Positions 36,175-47,735 of a stretch of DNA of 64,000 nucleotides are shown here, in pieces. The position numbers were made by a program, and so were the translations under genes. Source of the DNA: Eumeta japonica (taxonomy: Eukaryota; Arthropoda; Insecta; Lepidoptera; Psychidae); assembly GCA_005406025.1 (NCBI GenBank), contig BGZK01000076.1, positions 763,941-827,940 on the forward strand, given 5' to 3'. How positions within the stretch are numbered: the stretch's first letter is position 1; each line of letters begins with the position of its first letter. Below the pieces are notes generated by a model. It had not been told where the DNA came from. It was given only the letters and a program-made list of their open reading frames with translations, and ran no database searches.

Positions 36175-36740
36175 ATAAATATTTATCGGGGAGCGCGGCA
36201 TTCCATACATGGAACAGAAGATGAAAATTTTTCAGCAAATATCAATCAGTGGCACATATTTCAATAGTTCTTTTAAAATACTTTAAGATTTCTAAGCAAT
36301 TTCTCTGATTACGCTCCGAAAATAGCAGAAATTGTGTACTTCGTCTTTTATATTTTAAAAGGTATGTTGAATACATTGAAAAAGATAAGGTAACGCTTCA
36401 TAAATACTATCAACGAAAATTATTTTGAACATGATAGGATATACTGTTTTTGAGTTGTTATCGAAAAATTGCGCTTCTCAACAAAAGGACTAAGTGCCAT
36501 TGAGATAGTGCCTTTTGTTGGCGCACTTTAGTTTACACTAGTTTAATAATAACAGTCTACATACCTATTTGTTTTCTAGTTATAGGCGACTAAAGTTTTA
36601 TAACTATTCTGTGAAGGAAACATTGAAAAGTGTAACAATGTATTTTTTCATCTGTAGTGCATTTCTTCGTAATAATGGTTTCAGAACCCTACAGAACCCC
36701 CTAGAACTCATTATAACCCCCAGCCTTTGGCCAGTTTTTT
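36175..36740 (+). repeat. Dispersed repeat R1, copy D (5'-truncated)
   Basis: It starts at 'tatttatcggggagcgcggc', matching copy B from about 18075, runs through 'gaaaaattgcgcttctcaac', 'gttataggcgactaaag' and 'cgtaataatggtttcagaac', and ends 'tttggccagttttt'. It follows the retrotransposon tail by only ~60 bp. Confidence 0.7.
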
Positions 36741-37126
36741 TTTCATTTTCTTTTCGAAGTTTTCGTAGCTCTCACGGCCTTGGACTTTTAGATTTCTAAG
36801 ATTCCTTTTGATGGGAACTTTCTCCTAATTAACGTTTTCCACGATTTCGAGCTTATTTACGTCACATAAAACGACATCTTTATTACTTTTTAATTTTCAA
36901 TTTGGTATTCATCTTCACTAGTGTTCTGACGAATGGTTTTATTATGTCATTTCGGCTCTTTATAGTGCTTCGCAAGCTCTTTACAATGACACTTATATCA
37001 AAATCCTAGCTGAATGTATTTTCGCACTACACTAATCTATAACTTCACACAACGTTTGAAACAATCGCAAACATGGACTTAAACTATTCCGATGAGGTCA
37101 AAGGCAAAACAAATTACAATCAATAA

Positions 37127-37130
<4 letters not shown>
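36741..37130. other. AT-rich spacer
   Basis: No feature is seen. Confidence 0.4.

Positions 37131-37166
<36 letters not shown>
37131..37166 (+). repeat. (TA)n microsatellite
   Basis: Perfect TA dinucleotide run of about 36 bases. Confidence 0.95.
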
Positions 37167-37168
<2 letters not shown>

Positions 37169-37559
37169 TACCTAGGCGAGTTCTAACAATTTCAATGAAA
37201 ATACAAAATACAAATACGCTTTCGATCGCGTGCGTTTTTGCAAACTTTTTTTGACATCATATTCGGGAAACTAAAAATTGATATGATTTCGGTCTCAACT
37301 TTAGTAATTATAATTATGTAAAATGTTCACTGTAATGGGTCACCGATCCCTATTTATATCATTTTATAACTTCCGACGGGAAATAAATCCAGATAAAATC
37401 GATTTCTTGTCACTACAGCATTTTCATTCGATATCGAAGGTCGTCGATGATTTTGCCCGTAATTATATAAAATCTCAAACGAAAAGAAATGCATACGTAT
37501 ACTAAGCGAACAATAACGAGGCAAGCGACGTCACTATTCCGGAGACCAACATTCGACTA

Positions 37560-37760
37560 TATGCAGTGTAAAATCCACAGTCGGAGTCGACCGACACGCG
37601 GCGCAGTTCGCGGAAACCCGCGGCCGGCATACCGCGAGCCGTAAGCCGGTGCCCCCGTTCGTCCGCGTCCCGGCCGAGCTGTTGACGCGCCCGCTGTTTC
37701 TCCCCGGTCGCATTCGCTTTTATCGGAACCTTCCAGCGAGCCCGGTTTGATGTCCTAGAT
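37560..37760. other. CpG-rich block, possible promoter or exon edge
   Basis: GC-rich patch covered by a 113-codon minus-strand frame (37502-37843) with no recognisable domain. Composition suggests regulatory or untranslated sequence, but nothing decides it. Confidence 0.25.
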
Positions 37761-37843
37761 AATTTTATCTCTATAAGACTTCTAGCGCCGACGTAAGGAA
37801 CGAAAGGCATAACAGTTCTGTAGACTCTTTTCTTGAGCGTCAT

Positions 37844-38634
37844 GCTAGACTCACTGCGCGTCTAGCGTGACGCGAAATGACTACGCCATCTGTATTTGGG
37901 TATCGGCGATCTTTTGTCGGCCTGGCAAGACTTCGAACTAAACTTTATGAAAATCTGAAAAATAGTTGACGGTACAGAACATCCCTAAAGCTACCCGCTA
38001 TGATATTTATCGATGTGTTTTTGAGCTCCTCAAATTATAAATATTGTTTATGAGATTTTGAGCTTATCGAACTCAAAAATTCAAAAGACGGTTGACCCTG
38101 CAGGCAATCCCTGAAACTTCTTACTACTTACGAAAACAAAGCATTCGTAAAAAAGTAGCAGTAAATTATCATGCTCAAAAGATCCATTTTAGTGTTTTTT
38201 CAAGCTCTCCAAGCTTAAAAATACGGTTCTCTAGTTCGTGCTGAACTTTTCGAGTTCAAAAAATCTGCATACAAAAAAAAAACGCAGTTTCCCAGCAGAA
38301 AAAGATGATCGACTACCAAACATTAATCTATGAAAAATTTTGTTATTTTGAAAAAACTTTTTTTTTAATAATTTGTTAACGATATCACTAGAACGAACCA
38401 CAGATTTTAATACGGTTTGAAACGATCACCGTTGTTTATCAAGCAGAATAGATAATTATGTTTTAGTATTTACCTGTAGTTTAAAAAAAATGTAAGGAAA
38501 CGCTTTTGAAACAAATTTCCCAAAAATATCTCTTGAACAAATCAGCCGATTTGTGAAGTGCGAACTCGAATTTCATAAACTGCGTTTCGATCGTTAATCC
38601 ACTGAACCGCGCACGCGCACGACACGAACACGAA
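37844..38634. other. Intergenic stretch with internal similarity
   Basis: Several short passages resemble each other loosely ('gagcttatcgaactcaaaaat', 'gaacttttcgagttcaaaaa', 'caagctctccaagcttaaaaa'), suggesting an old, weak tandem structure of ~100-180 bp between about 37920 and 38280. No gene is seen. Confidence 0.3.
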
Positions 38635-38690
38635 TTGTACACACACACACGCACGCACGCAACACACGCACGCACGCACACATACACACA
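38635..38690 (+). repeat. (CA)n / (CGCA)n microsatellite
   Basis: Alternating 'acacac' and 'gcacgcac' units. The minus-strand open frame over it (Val/Cys-rich) is repeat-derived. Confidence 0.9.
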
Positions 38691-38929
38691 CAATTTCAAT
38701 CTCGTTCCACTTCAAATCTGGTCCCTATACTGTTCCTGATTTCGATTCCGATTCTACTTCTCGTTCTCCATTTCTCCCTTTTCAGTTTATCGTGATCGGA
38801 AGTTAAAGTTATTTTCTGTTTTTAAATATTATTTGCTTAGAATTTCACGCTACATACTTAAACAATGATAACTTTTAAATTATTAAATACAGCCTACATT
38901 CTGCTCCAATTCAAGCTTTTTCTACCAGT

Positions 38930-39010
38930 GAAACTGCATTAAAATCAATTCAGAAATTTCAAAGACGTGTGCGTCCAGACAGACAGATAAAGTTTTAGTA
39001 ATCGTTGTTC
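38930..39010 (+). repeat. Retrotransposon-tail-like repeat fragment
   Basis: 'cattaaaatcaattcagaaa' followed by 'gtgtgcgtccagacagacag' resembles the conserved 3' phrase plus 'cagacagacaga' tail seen in many insect non-LTR-derived repeats. The related phrase occurs at about 6772. Confidence 0.35.
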
Positions 39011-41447
39011 TTTTTGGTTTTCTCACATATCATTTTGTACTTATCACTCTTTCTCCATTTTTCAAGTATACCTTAAATATATAGACTCTCCGGATCCTAC
39101 TGTTTTATTATACTTATTATGTATAGATATGACGATTTTAGTGGAAATCTATCTTCATAGACTACAAGTATTACGATTTTGTATTTCTCATTGGACATCC
39201 CGCGTAAAGTCCTTTTAATCCAGATCCCATCTTTTATTTCTAACCCTCAAAAATAATGTTCAAATTCAACACCACATGATTGTAATTGACTCGCTAGTTT
39301 ATATTGTCCTTTTGAGTTTAATACGTGACATAACTATAAGGCAACCGGACAGACAGCCATTTTTATAAGGATTGCTGAAAATGAAAATATCGTTCTCAAT
39401 TACCATTTTAAGCAAACCTTAAAGCTTTATAAACATTCTCAGTTTCATTATTTTTATATGTATAAATTAGTTAAATATCTCATGCAATCTTACCCAACTT
39501 CACAATCATAAATTAATACTGTAATGACCTAGTCCTCATGATTTGATTTTGAAGTTTATTGTATTGTAGGTCTAGGCTTTGCGGGGTAATAGTTCATCTA
39601 ATCTGACGTAAATTATTATAACTAATTGACGTAAGTCGGAGAATGACCAATATATAGGACAGTCTTCGATATTGAGACAAATGAATACTAACATTTGATT
39701 AAATTTGCTTCAATACTCGTGGAAATTGATTTGCATCACTACTAAAACTTATTTTCGAAGAAAAGCAAATGATTAAAATTGCGTTACACAGTGGATCTGA
39801 TAAATTAACGATTTTTACTATTTCGCAAATCACAAAAATAAAATGTAATAATTATTTTTCGAGTGACATTTCAGAAGACTAGTATGTCATTTTCATAAAT
39901 ATTTCCAGGTATGCCTTAGAAAATAAAGACGATGCAATAGCTTGCTATTTAGCAATTAATTTAAAGTAAATTAACAACTTAAAAAACAAGGTTATCGCTT
40001 TCATTATAACGGTCGAACTACCTCTCGTCTATGACGTCAATGTCTTTACATTAATGATCATTTTGTACGGTTCATAGTTCGTTTTGTTGCAAGTGCACAC
40101 TAAGATAGCGTTATCATGCTCATAAATTAGTTACAAAGTTGGCCAGGGACAGCTTTATTATCAACAGTTTTTGTTTATCGCATAAAATAGAATACAAATA
40201 TTTATAAACATACAATACAAAATTTATACATATATATACTACATATATCTTAATACTTAATTGTTATATATATTGTAGTAGCTGAGCGAGGTGTAGGTGC
40301 CATGTGAGGCATCGGACCTCTGCGGTCAGTTTCGCAAATGTGAGTTCGCATTCTATTTGGGTTCAAATTAAAATCGCATATAAAATATATAAGAAGCCGA
40401 GACGGTGAAATAGTAGTGATAGGAAGAAAGAGTTGACGGGGACTCACGCTCAAATGCAAAAGCCTCGATAGCGATAGAAAGGGGATTGCTAAACATCAAT
40501 GCGATAGATCGAGTATACACGAAATTGATAAGCTGAGATATTGAAGAGCCGATCAAATAAATACAATTATATTCCCCTTATCTTTGAAGAATTGAAGTCC
40601 TGGGTATCCTCAAAGCTCACTAGGGGTCCCGTCCGAGCTACAATATATATAACAATTTAATGAATAACATTATTCGAGCTGAAGGTCCTTGACAACTATC
40701 GCAATGAAAGTTTGCTGTTACAAAACTCGAGAAACGTCTCTAAGTGATTCGTATACGATTCGCTTTTACATAGTAACAATTTCTTAATGTAAAACATTTA
40801 TGATAACCAATCAATTGATTTGCCAATATTTAATTTGGTTAGCAACAAAAGACTGTTGTTAAATCATTTGGACAGTATACAAATATTTTGCTTGCAATAA
40901 AAATCAAGCTACAAGCCTTATTCCGCAAAGAAACTCAATACTGCCAACGTGTTAACTAATGCGCAGTCAGCTTGTAGCATTATGTGTCTGTTTAGTAAAC
41001 AGTTGCGCTGCGAAATGATTACTTGGTCAGCAAAATTCGACAATCGGTCAGTAGAGGGAACATGTCTAGAAATAGTTTATCTGGTAAGTGTTGCTATTTA
41101 AAAAATGAGTAGCGATATAAACAAATGAATTGGGTTTGTTTAGAAAAGTCATACGTTTCCTTTAAAGGCTGCGGAGCGAAAAACAATCATGTGACACGAA
41201 CGGCCAATCTCATGCGAATACTGTCATTCGGCGATGAGTTGCAGTCAAGTTATAATGTTAATAACGTGTTTGCATAAGTGTAGAATGGGTAATAACAGTG
41301 ACGTTAATCAAGAAAACACATGAACAGTTCCTAAGTATGAATTGAACAAGTTGCAATGAGAGCTAGTAGCTAAGAGACAATGTAGTGTTTGGACTGAAGC
41401 CTTACCAGAGTTTGATTAAGCATGACTCGCTCAGTGCAGCCAACATA
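39011..41447. other. Intergenic stretch, no gene identified
   Basis: AT-rich with short frames only. The 40270-40660 segment is of more even composition ('cctcaaagctcactaggggt' + 'cccgtccgagctac') and may be an unclassified repeat. No second copy was found in the window. Confidence 0.4.
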
Positions 41448-42642
41448 TAAGATCACGGAAAAAGGTTTTTTGAATTTCATATATAAATTCAAGATAATTT
41501 TTTATTATATTTTATTTGTATTTAATTATAATACGTGTCCACCATTTTGTTCAAAAGTTTGTTGCCATTTTGTAGGTAGTGACATAATGCCATTGCTGTA
41601 GAAACTTTGGAACATCTGACCAAAAAACTGCGACAAGTAGTTTTGACAGTCCTCTTTGATGTCAACCTAGTACTACCTAAAGAATTTTGAAGAGACTGAA
41701 ACAGGCAAAAATCTGAGGATGCAAGGTCAGGGCTATATACTAGATGCTTCCAAATCGTGTGGCCTTTCTGTTGATCAATTCTGGCTGTTTTTCCTTCTTG
41801 TTCGAGTCTCATCACCTGTCGGCAGAAGAGATACAAATTGATGGTTTTCCCAGCGGTAAAAGCTCATAGTGAATGATTCCCTTCCAAATCCATCATACAC
41901 ATAGCGTCAACAACTTATTGTGACTTAATCCGGGTTTCTTTAGTCTGTGCAGCTTGCTTGCCTTTTGACTATTATCTTTTTCGCACTTTATTGTCGTAGA
42001 TAATCCTTTTATCATCACTAGTAATCAATCTTTTCAAAAACGGTTGGGTTTCATTACGTTTCGATAGAGAATCGCAAATGAGTACACGATTCATTAGATT
42101 TCTTTCAGTGAGCTCGTGTGGGATCCAAGTATCAAATTTTTGTATATCCAGCTTTTTCAAATGGGTCAAAACTGTTTTGTGGTCAATCTCCAGCTTTTGA
42201 CCTAAGTCGTAAGAACTTATATGTCGATATTGCTCTACACTTTCTAAAAGGCATCAACTTTATCCTTAATAGGTCGACCAGAGCGAGGTTCGACATCATA
42301 ATTACCGGATCGAAACGCTTGAACCAGTTTTGTGTTTCTCTTACCGACACTGCATTAGGTTCAAAACTCCACAAATTTATTTCGCGATTTGTGTTGCATT
42401 TTCCCTTTTTTGTAATAAAACTTTAAAATGTATCGAATTTCTTCGTTAGATTCAGCCATTTTCATAAACAAAAAAACAATATAAAAATGGAGGGACGCTG
42501 ATTTTTCTTTTTAACTTAATTTTTTTTTAAATATCATTCATTTAATGACATCAAAACTAGCCAGATACGAACGGCACACCCGAAAAGATTTTATTGTAAC
42601 TTTTTATTTATAAAATATAAAAAAACTTTTTCCTCGACCTAA
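41448..42642 (-). mobile_element. mariner-like DNA transposon, family B copy 2
   Basis: The left end 'TA-taagatcacggaaaaaggttttttg' and the right end, reverse complemented 'TA-ttaggtcgaggaaaaagttttttt', are matching terminal inverted repeats flanked by TA at 41446-41447 and 42643-42644. It is 1,195 bp, near full length. The coding strand is minus. Its similarity to 14569-15586 extends end to end. Confidence 0.87.
41522..42470 (-). pseudogene. mariner transposase remnant (family B, copy 2)
   Basis: Read leftward: helix-turn-helix region 'FEPNAVSVRETQNWFKRF' (about 42370), linker 'HLKKLDIQKFDTWIPHELTE' (about 42165) with the WVPHEL-type motif of mariners, then 'FLKRLITSDDKRIIYDNK' containing the first catalytic Asp (about 42020), then 'VMRLEQEGKTARIDQQKGH' joined directly to 'VYSPDLASSDFCLFQSLQN' (about 41740) with the third Asp. 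The segment between, which should carry HHDN (second Asp), is deleted. Several frameshifts are present. It is non-functional. Confidence 0.85.
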
Positions 42643-43959
42643 TATTTAATTGGTTATAAAAATTTTTGCAGCAGTCCAGTATGTCATTTATTGGCGATTG
42701 ATTTAGAAAAGTTTTCTGGCTAACTAACCATTTTGTTTGATGAAATACCTTTTACTACTCATTAAAATACAAACATTTTGCTAACCCTTTAAATCATATC
42801 CTTTTTTAAATTCAATGATGATTGTGACAGCTGTGAAAACAATTTTTGCCTATAAAACCAAAAATATAAATATTCAATCTTATTGTGATCCATACCAATA
42901 TATGATAATATGCATTGTGATTATAGAACATAGTACAGTAATAGTGATTAGATAAAAAATACATAATATAGCATACAATTTGTCAACGAGCGCCGAATCA
43001 GCCAAGTAGTATTTTCTCTAACGACTGGAATTGCAGATATTGAGATTTCGAACTAAAAAAAATTATTATCAATGTTAAATATAGCCGTTTATTATCACTT
43101 TATATAATACGTAGTGAAGGTTTTAAATATAAAAACATTCTTTTTAAATGGGGTTTAATAGATCCATAGACTATATTTTCTAACTTCCACATAGATGTAC
43201 AATAGATCAATGAAATTCCACCATCTCTATGATATTAGCATAAACGACAGTTCAAAATAAAATCGGAATCACTGCAAAACACAAAGGAAAAAGTATGTAA
43301 AAGTATCTTTGAACGATGCATCCGAATATATTTATAGCGCAATCGATAAATATCACTCTTTCTCTTGGTCCATGTACAATTGTATAAGAATCACTATGCA
43401 ATGCGCGAAAACAAAAGCAAGCGGCGTTATCTCTGGGTCGGTTTAAACATTTGTGTACCCTATTCTCATTGCTGTATAGGGGAATATCGAAATGTAAAGA
43501 CAACACAGATAAAAATCTCATTTGGATTTCCTTAACGTTGATGTATGCGAACAGTTCAACCGAATGACATTTGACAATAATTATTCATGCATTCATAAAA
43601 ATTCTTAATCAACGAACTATTTCCAGTCACTTACTATTTTAATGTAACCAAATCAATCGAACGTTATCATGTTTCTGATAACTTTCTTAAAAATACATTT
43701 CAAGTGCTTTTCACCTTCGATTAGTCACCGAGATAACTTTTCTAATTTCTACGTGACAGGAGGAAAAAAAATTCGAAGAAAAATTTCGGTAACTGTCAAA
43801 TTAATAATGAGTTTTTGACATTGGATAAGTTGAAAAATCAGCTTTGACATCGTTGATAGGAGGGTAGCTGATAAGTAATCCATCCAATTATAGAAAAGAA
43901 AACGGGCATGGACATTTTTTTTATGTAGTATCGTCAGAGGAAAATGAACTTATTAGATT
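42643..43959. other. Intergenic stretch, no gene identified
   Basis: An 89-codon minus-strand frame at 43252-43521 has no recognisable domain. Otherwise AT-rich. Confidence 0.4.
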
Positions 43960-44345
43960 TCTTATTAGACAATTTGAAAAACATCCCTTTGATTTATTGT
44001 CAAAATATTCGTTTATTGCTACCTTCATCCCATCATTTGTAAAATTCGTCTTCTCCTTTAATCCTTCTTCAAAAGTCTAAATAGGAAAAAGCATAGGGTG
44101 CCAGGTTTGGACTCTTAGATGTGTGGTCAATGCTTATAAAACCGTTTTTGCTCATGGTTTGCTCTGTTACTTGAGCAATACGCGCAGAAGCATTACGATG
44201 CATAATCTCTTGAGTTTGTCTCTCCCTTTTGTCTTGTAGTTGATCAAACGAATTAGAATATTAATGGTATTCGTGTACTTTTTTTTGGCAAATAATCTAG
44301 TAATATCCTTTCAAAATCACGAAATATGGTTGCGATTAATTTTTC
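43960..44345 (-). pseudogene. Very decayed mariner-type transposase C-terminal remnant (third family)
   Basis: Read leftward in shifting frames: 'LIATIFRDFERILLDYLPK' (about 44340-44280; compare the usual 'VMATVFWD..G..LIDYLPKG'), then 'HRNASARIAQVT' where the second catalytic motif (H-x-D-N-A) should be, 'MSKNGFISIDHTSKSPNLAP' (about 44120) in place of '..HPPYSPDLAP', and 'NDGMKVAINEYFDN' (about 44010). The catalytic Asp after LAP is replaced (LAPYA). No terminal repeats are visible. It is unlike families A and B in sequence. Confidence 0.55.
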
Positions 44346-44773
44346 TGACGATGAACATAATGGAAACACTACCGGAGATTCTTCTTATCGTTAAATTCGA
44401 AATCAAACATTTTTTCCTTGTTCATTTTCTAAATTCCGGTATTAAATCAATGTCACTATTCTAAACAATATTATTTTGGAAATAGTTTATATCTGTTTAC
44501 CTTCACTCATATTTTACGTCTCTAACGATTTACCCCCTGTTTCAAATTTCGAATTCAAAATATATTTATTTTATAGGTTATAAAATAACACTTCAAACAC
44601 GTTGTAAGATTTTTGCGAATTTACACTTTACCACTCGTTCCGGAAGCAATATCCCTCAAGAAGAACGAACAAGAAACTTAAGGTTAGCTCTTTTCCAATT
44701 TCGTCAAGCATTGCCAAAATGAATACAAAATCTTTGTATTGTGTGAGGTGTTAATTTGCGGAAATCCATAGTA
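44346..44773. other. AT-rich spacer
   Basis: Probably includes further unreadable remains of the same mariner. Nothing is callable. Confidence 0.3.
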
Positions 44774-45056
44774 GACGCTTGCCTGCAACATGCATTAACA
44801 TGCAGCATCTGCCCACCGCTGACCCTCGAATCTGCCTCTCCACTATGAATCTCTATCCAAAGAATTGAATATTAATTTGAGAAGATTGACAGATATCGAA
44901 CACCTTAGCAAGTGTTAATTTTATTTTTTATAATTATCTTAATCCGTTAATCTTTATAATGATAATTTCTACGTACGTTTCATGCCAACCAGGCACATCC
45001 TCAGGAAATTGCAGACAGTTACATGCACCAGGATGTAAGGAGTGTTAAAAACAACC
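44774..45056 (+). repeat. Dispersed repeat R2, copy 3
   Basis: It begins 'gacgcttgcctgcaacatgc' and ends 'gtgttaaaaacaac'. It keeps the unfolded 3' part ('catgccaaccaggcacatcc', 'caggaaattgcagacagtta', 'catgcaccaggatgtaagg'), which copy 1 shares ('gcagacagtcacatccaccag', 'ggtgtagagtgttaaaacaa'). It therefore shows the normal 3' end of the family. Confidence 0.78.
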
Positions 45057-45124
45057 GACACAACCTCGTTAAGTGAACAGACTAATCATCACCAACCATT
45101 ACCCAAATAGTTACAAGCAAGCGT

Positions 45125-45455
45125 CCAATAATGGCGATTTATAAATGTCAATTTGGTCATTGAGCATATTATTATTATCTTTATGTTTTAAAATTTCGAA
45201 TGAATTCCAAAACATTTAAACGTAAACCCTTCTCACACACATGCAAAATACGAAATTGTGATCGTTATTAAGCTTATGACCGGTTTCTATTAGATGTTTA
45301 GCAAAATGGGACATGTCTGATTTATTATTTTTAAAGGTCAAAATATGTTCTTTGTCTTGTTTCAAAACAACGTCCGGTTTGTCCTATATATATATAAACA
45401 TTCATCACAAATTAATTTATAAATTCCAGATTTTTTATTATTGTGCAATTTAGTC
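45125..45455 (-). pseudogene. Penelope-like element, GIY-YIG endonuclease C-terminus
   Basis: Read leftward from 45452: 'NNKKSGIYKLICDECLYIYI' followed by 'GQTGRCFETRQRT', the hallmark of the GIY-YIG nuclease domain that Penelope-like retroelements carry at their C-terminus. The 'GIY' is near 45425 and the 'YIG' near 45385. After a frame break come 'DMSHFAKHLIETGHKLNND' and, in another frame, 'FEILKHKDNNN', the usual end of the protein. A small TA expansion lengthens the 'YIYIG' segment. The reverse transcriptase part upstream (higher coordinates) is not recognisable, so this is a 5'-truncated dead copy. Confidence 0.85.
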
Positions 45456-45774
45456 TGTTGTTTGACCAATCAATCGAAAAACCACAAAAAATATATAGCT
45501 AGTTTGATATATTATGGTACAATTTCGGAAAAAATTTCAAAATTATTATAAAAACATTATATTTATACGGCCTTTAAAACAAACAACAATTTGAAAACTT
45601 TATATAACAATAGAGGTAAATTGCAATGGGTACGAAAAGTGAGGAGGGAACATGTAAAAAAACTTATCCTGACTGAAATACGAAAAATTAATCGATCTGA
45701 AAAATAAAAGTTGGAGGGTTTTTAGACAGTATCGAAGGTGATACAAAATAAAGTCAAGAGATGAATCTTATTAC

Positions 45775-46081
45775 ATGGTTTTAGAGGATTCTGATTCCTC
45801 TATTGCAAGTGGTGAAGATATGACGTGTACTGCCAGCATCGCTGACTTAGAAACACTGCTAAATAATAAAGATATTAGCTTAAAGAGCTTAAAAACTTAC
45901 CTTACAATACAAAAAATATTTTTGAAATATAATATCTGTTTGCCGAGTTCTGCCCCCGGGGAGCGACTCTTTTGTTTTGGGGTTATGATTCTGAGAACTC
46001 ATCGAAGAAAAATGAGCGATTAAATGTTTGAGGAACTAGTTTTACTTAAGTCTGTTATTTATAAATACAAAGTTTTGTCGT
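45775..46081 (+). pseudogene. hAT transposase C-terminal remnant
   Basis: The frame reads 'IFLKYNICLPSSAPGERLF', 'CFGVMILRTHRRKMSD', a stop at 46021 where Lys is expected, and continues in frame 'MFEELVLLKS'. 'LPSSAPVERLFS' and the following 'R..MSD..FE.L..L' form the conserved C-terminal dimerisation segment of hAT-superfamily transposases (hATC). A weak extension 'GGFLDSIEGDTK' lies upstream in another frame. The catalytic core and zinc finger are not found and no terminal repeats are visible. Confidence 0.8.
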
Positions 46082-46989
46082 AGGGTATGATTGGCAAAAT
46101 GAAACCTAAACAGTATTTGACGAATTGAAACAAAACTGGGTGATAAAAAACCACCAAACCACTCGACGAATAGAAACAATATCCAGTCTTGACCAGTCAG
46201 ATCTTAAATCATATTTTGTCTTGTCACATTTCCGCGAGATTGACGTAATCTATTCGTAAATAAAGTTAATGTCGATTTAAATAAACTTAAATTCATTAAA
46301 ACGTCGTTTTCTTACAAAAGTATGTTATTGTAAAGAAGTTTTTAGAAAATACAAATTTTGTATCTAGTATCTGAAACATTTAATTTAAAAGTATCTTGCA
46401 TTTTGTATTCCAGATACTTTGCACAGGGTACCTTGTACATCAATAATAATTTTATAATGGAATACACAAAGTTTTCAAAAAAAGTATATATCACTATGAT
46501 ATTTTTATTTAGGAAAACATTTCTATATTTCAAATTACATATATGTGAAATATACACGCATATAGTTAATACTAATAGACAACGGCTAATATTTAACCTT
46601 GATTGAAATAATTTATTTTGATTTACATACTTAATTTTTTACTCTATATTTGATCAAATAATTTGTATTATGTTGTATGTTATATTTGTAAACTTCAACA
46701 ATCATCTAATAACATGCATATTCTCTTTCATCCGACGGAAGACCTACGTATAGCTGTAATGCTGCGTTCTATTTTATGAAATCAAACCAAAGAAATCAAA
46801 TATAACTTTATTTCGTAGATAATAGAATTATACTTGAAATACGTCACTAATTAATTATTTTCGACATCAATATTACCACACACTTAAATGCTGATTCACC
46901 TTGGGAAGAATGAGCACGAAACTCAAGGGTTTTTCTTTTTTTACTCATCGATACAAAGTATTGAGGAATTAATAATTTAGTACAATACT
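46082..46989. other. AT-rich stretch, no gene seen
   Basis: Opposing frames at 46342-46606 mirror one another and have no motif. The near-palindromic wording around 46340-46460 ('tatctagtatctgaaacat', 'tattccagatacttt') gives them. Confidence 0.35.
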
Positions 46990-47735
46990 GAAATAACATG
47001 AAGCAACTTGATAAAGCGGAGCGGTTCAATAGCATGGGTTTTTTTATGAAGACGTTCAGAAAATAGCCCTTGCTGTTTAACTTGTTTTTAACGAAAAATA
47101 TAAATTCATAAAATAGTAATTTGGAATCAACTGGCATCTTATTATAAAAATGCACATACTGCCCCTTAAATGGTTTGCTAACTTTGCTTAATCGGATATT
47201 ATGAGAAGTAAGATCGTTTTTATGTCTAGAGTTAAAGTTAGGGATGCCGCTCATTTTTTCAAACATTCTATATTTCTCTTGACACAAACCAGGTTTTGAT
47301 ATCTGAAGTGCAACGTTACCGCTATAATATTAATTTCTTTAAATATTTCTCTAAGAGATGCTTTTGGTCTTAAATTATAAATGGCACGAACAGCCCGCTT
47401 CTGCAGCTCAAAATATGTGTTAATATGAGCTGCATGACCCCATTAAAATTCCATAGTTCATGACATTATGAAAGGATCTGAAATAAACTAGACTTGTGGT
47501 GTTTTCATCAGTAAGTCACCGAATTCTTATTACTGCATATGCTACAGAACTAAGCCTTCTCGCCAATCTCGTAATGTGAGAATTTCAACGCAATCTAGCT
47601 TCTAAAGTGAGACCAAGAAATAAAGCCGTGTCCATAATATCCAGTATCTCGTTTTCGACTATTCTTGACTCAGCTTGACCGTTCTTGATCATTTTAGCAT
47701 TAGTCAAGGAAAATTTAAAATTTTTGTTTTCCTCT
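46990..47735 (-). pseudogene. Jockey-like reverse transcriptase C-terminal half, dead
   Basis: Read leftward: 'NKNFKFSLTNAKMIKNG', 'IVENEILDIMDTALFLGLTL', 'HITRLARRLSSVAYAV', 'LTDENTTSLVYFRSFHNVMN', 'YGILMGSC', 'QISKPGLCQEKYRMFEK', 'FNSRHKNDLTSHNIRLSKVS', 'GQYVHFYNKMP' and 'NKLNSKGYF'. This order (thumb region after the YADD palm, then the 'ARRL.SA.YA', 'YF...H.V..YGI..WG', 'TR...L' and 'YN.LP' blocks) is that of Jockey-type insect non-LTR elements. At least five in-frame stops and one frame change are present. The endonuclease and palm are absent. It is a separate element from the one at 32.6-36.1 kb, in the opposite orientation. Confidence 0.85.

Noticed and set aside
37502..37843. 113-codon minus-strand open frame
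   Set aside because: Same situation: GC-rich patch, no motif, and no splice-consistent neighbours.
45380..45400. TA run as an independent microsatellite
   Set aside because: It lies within the YIG codons of the Penelope-like nuclease and is best seen as a small expansion of those codons.
46847..47287. 146-codon minus-strand open frame as a possible host gene
   Set aside because: Its first ~80 residues continue the Jockey-like reverse transcriptase C-terminus seen further upstream in broken frames. The rest is read-through into AT-rich DNA.
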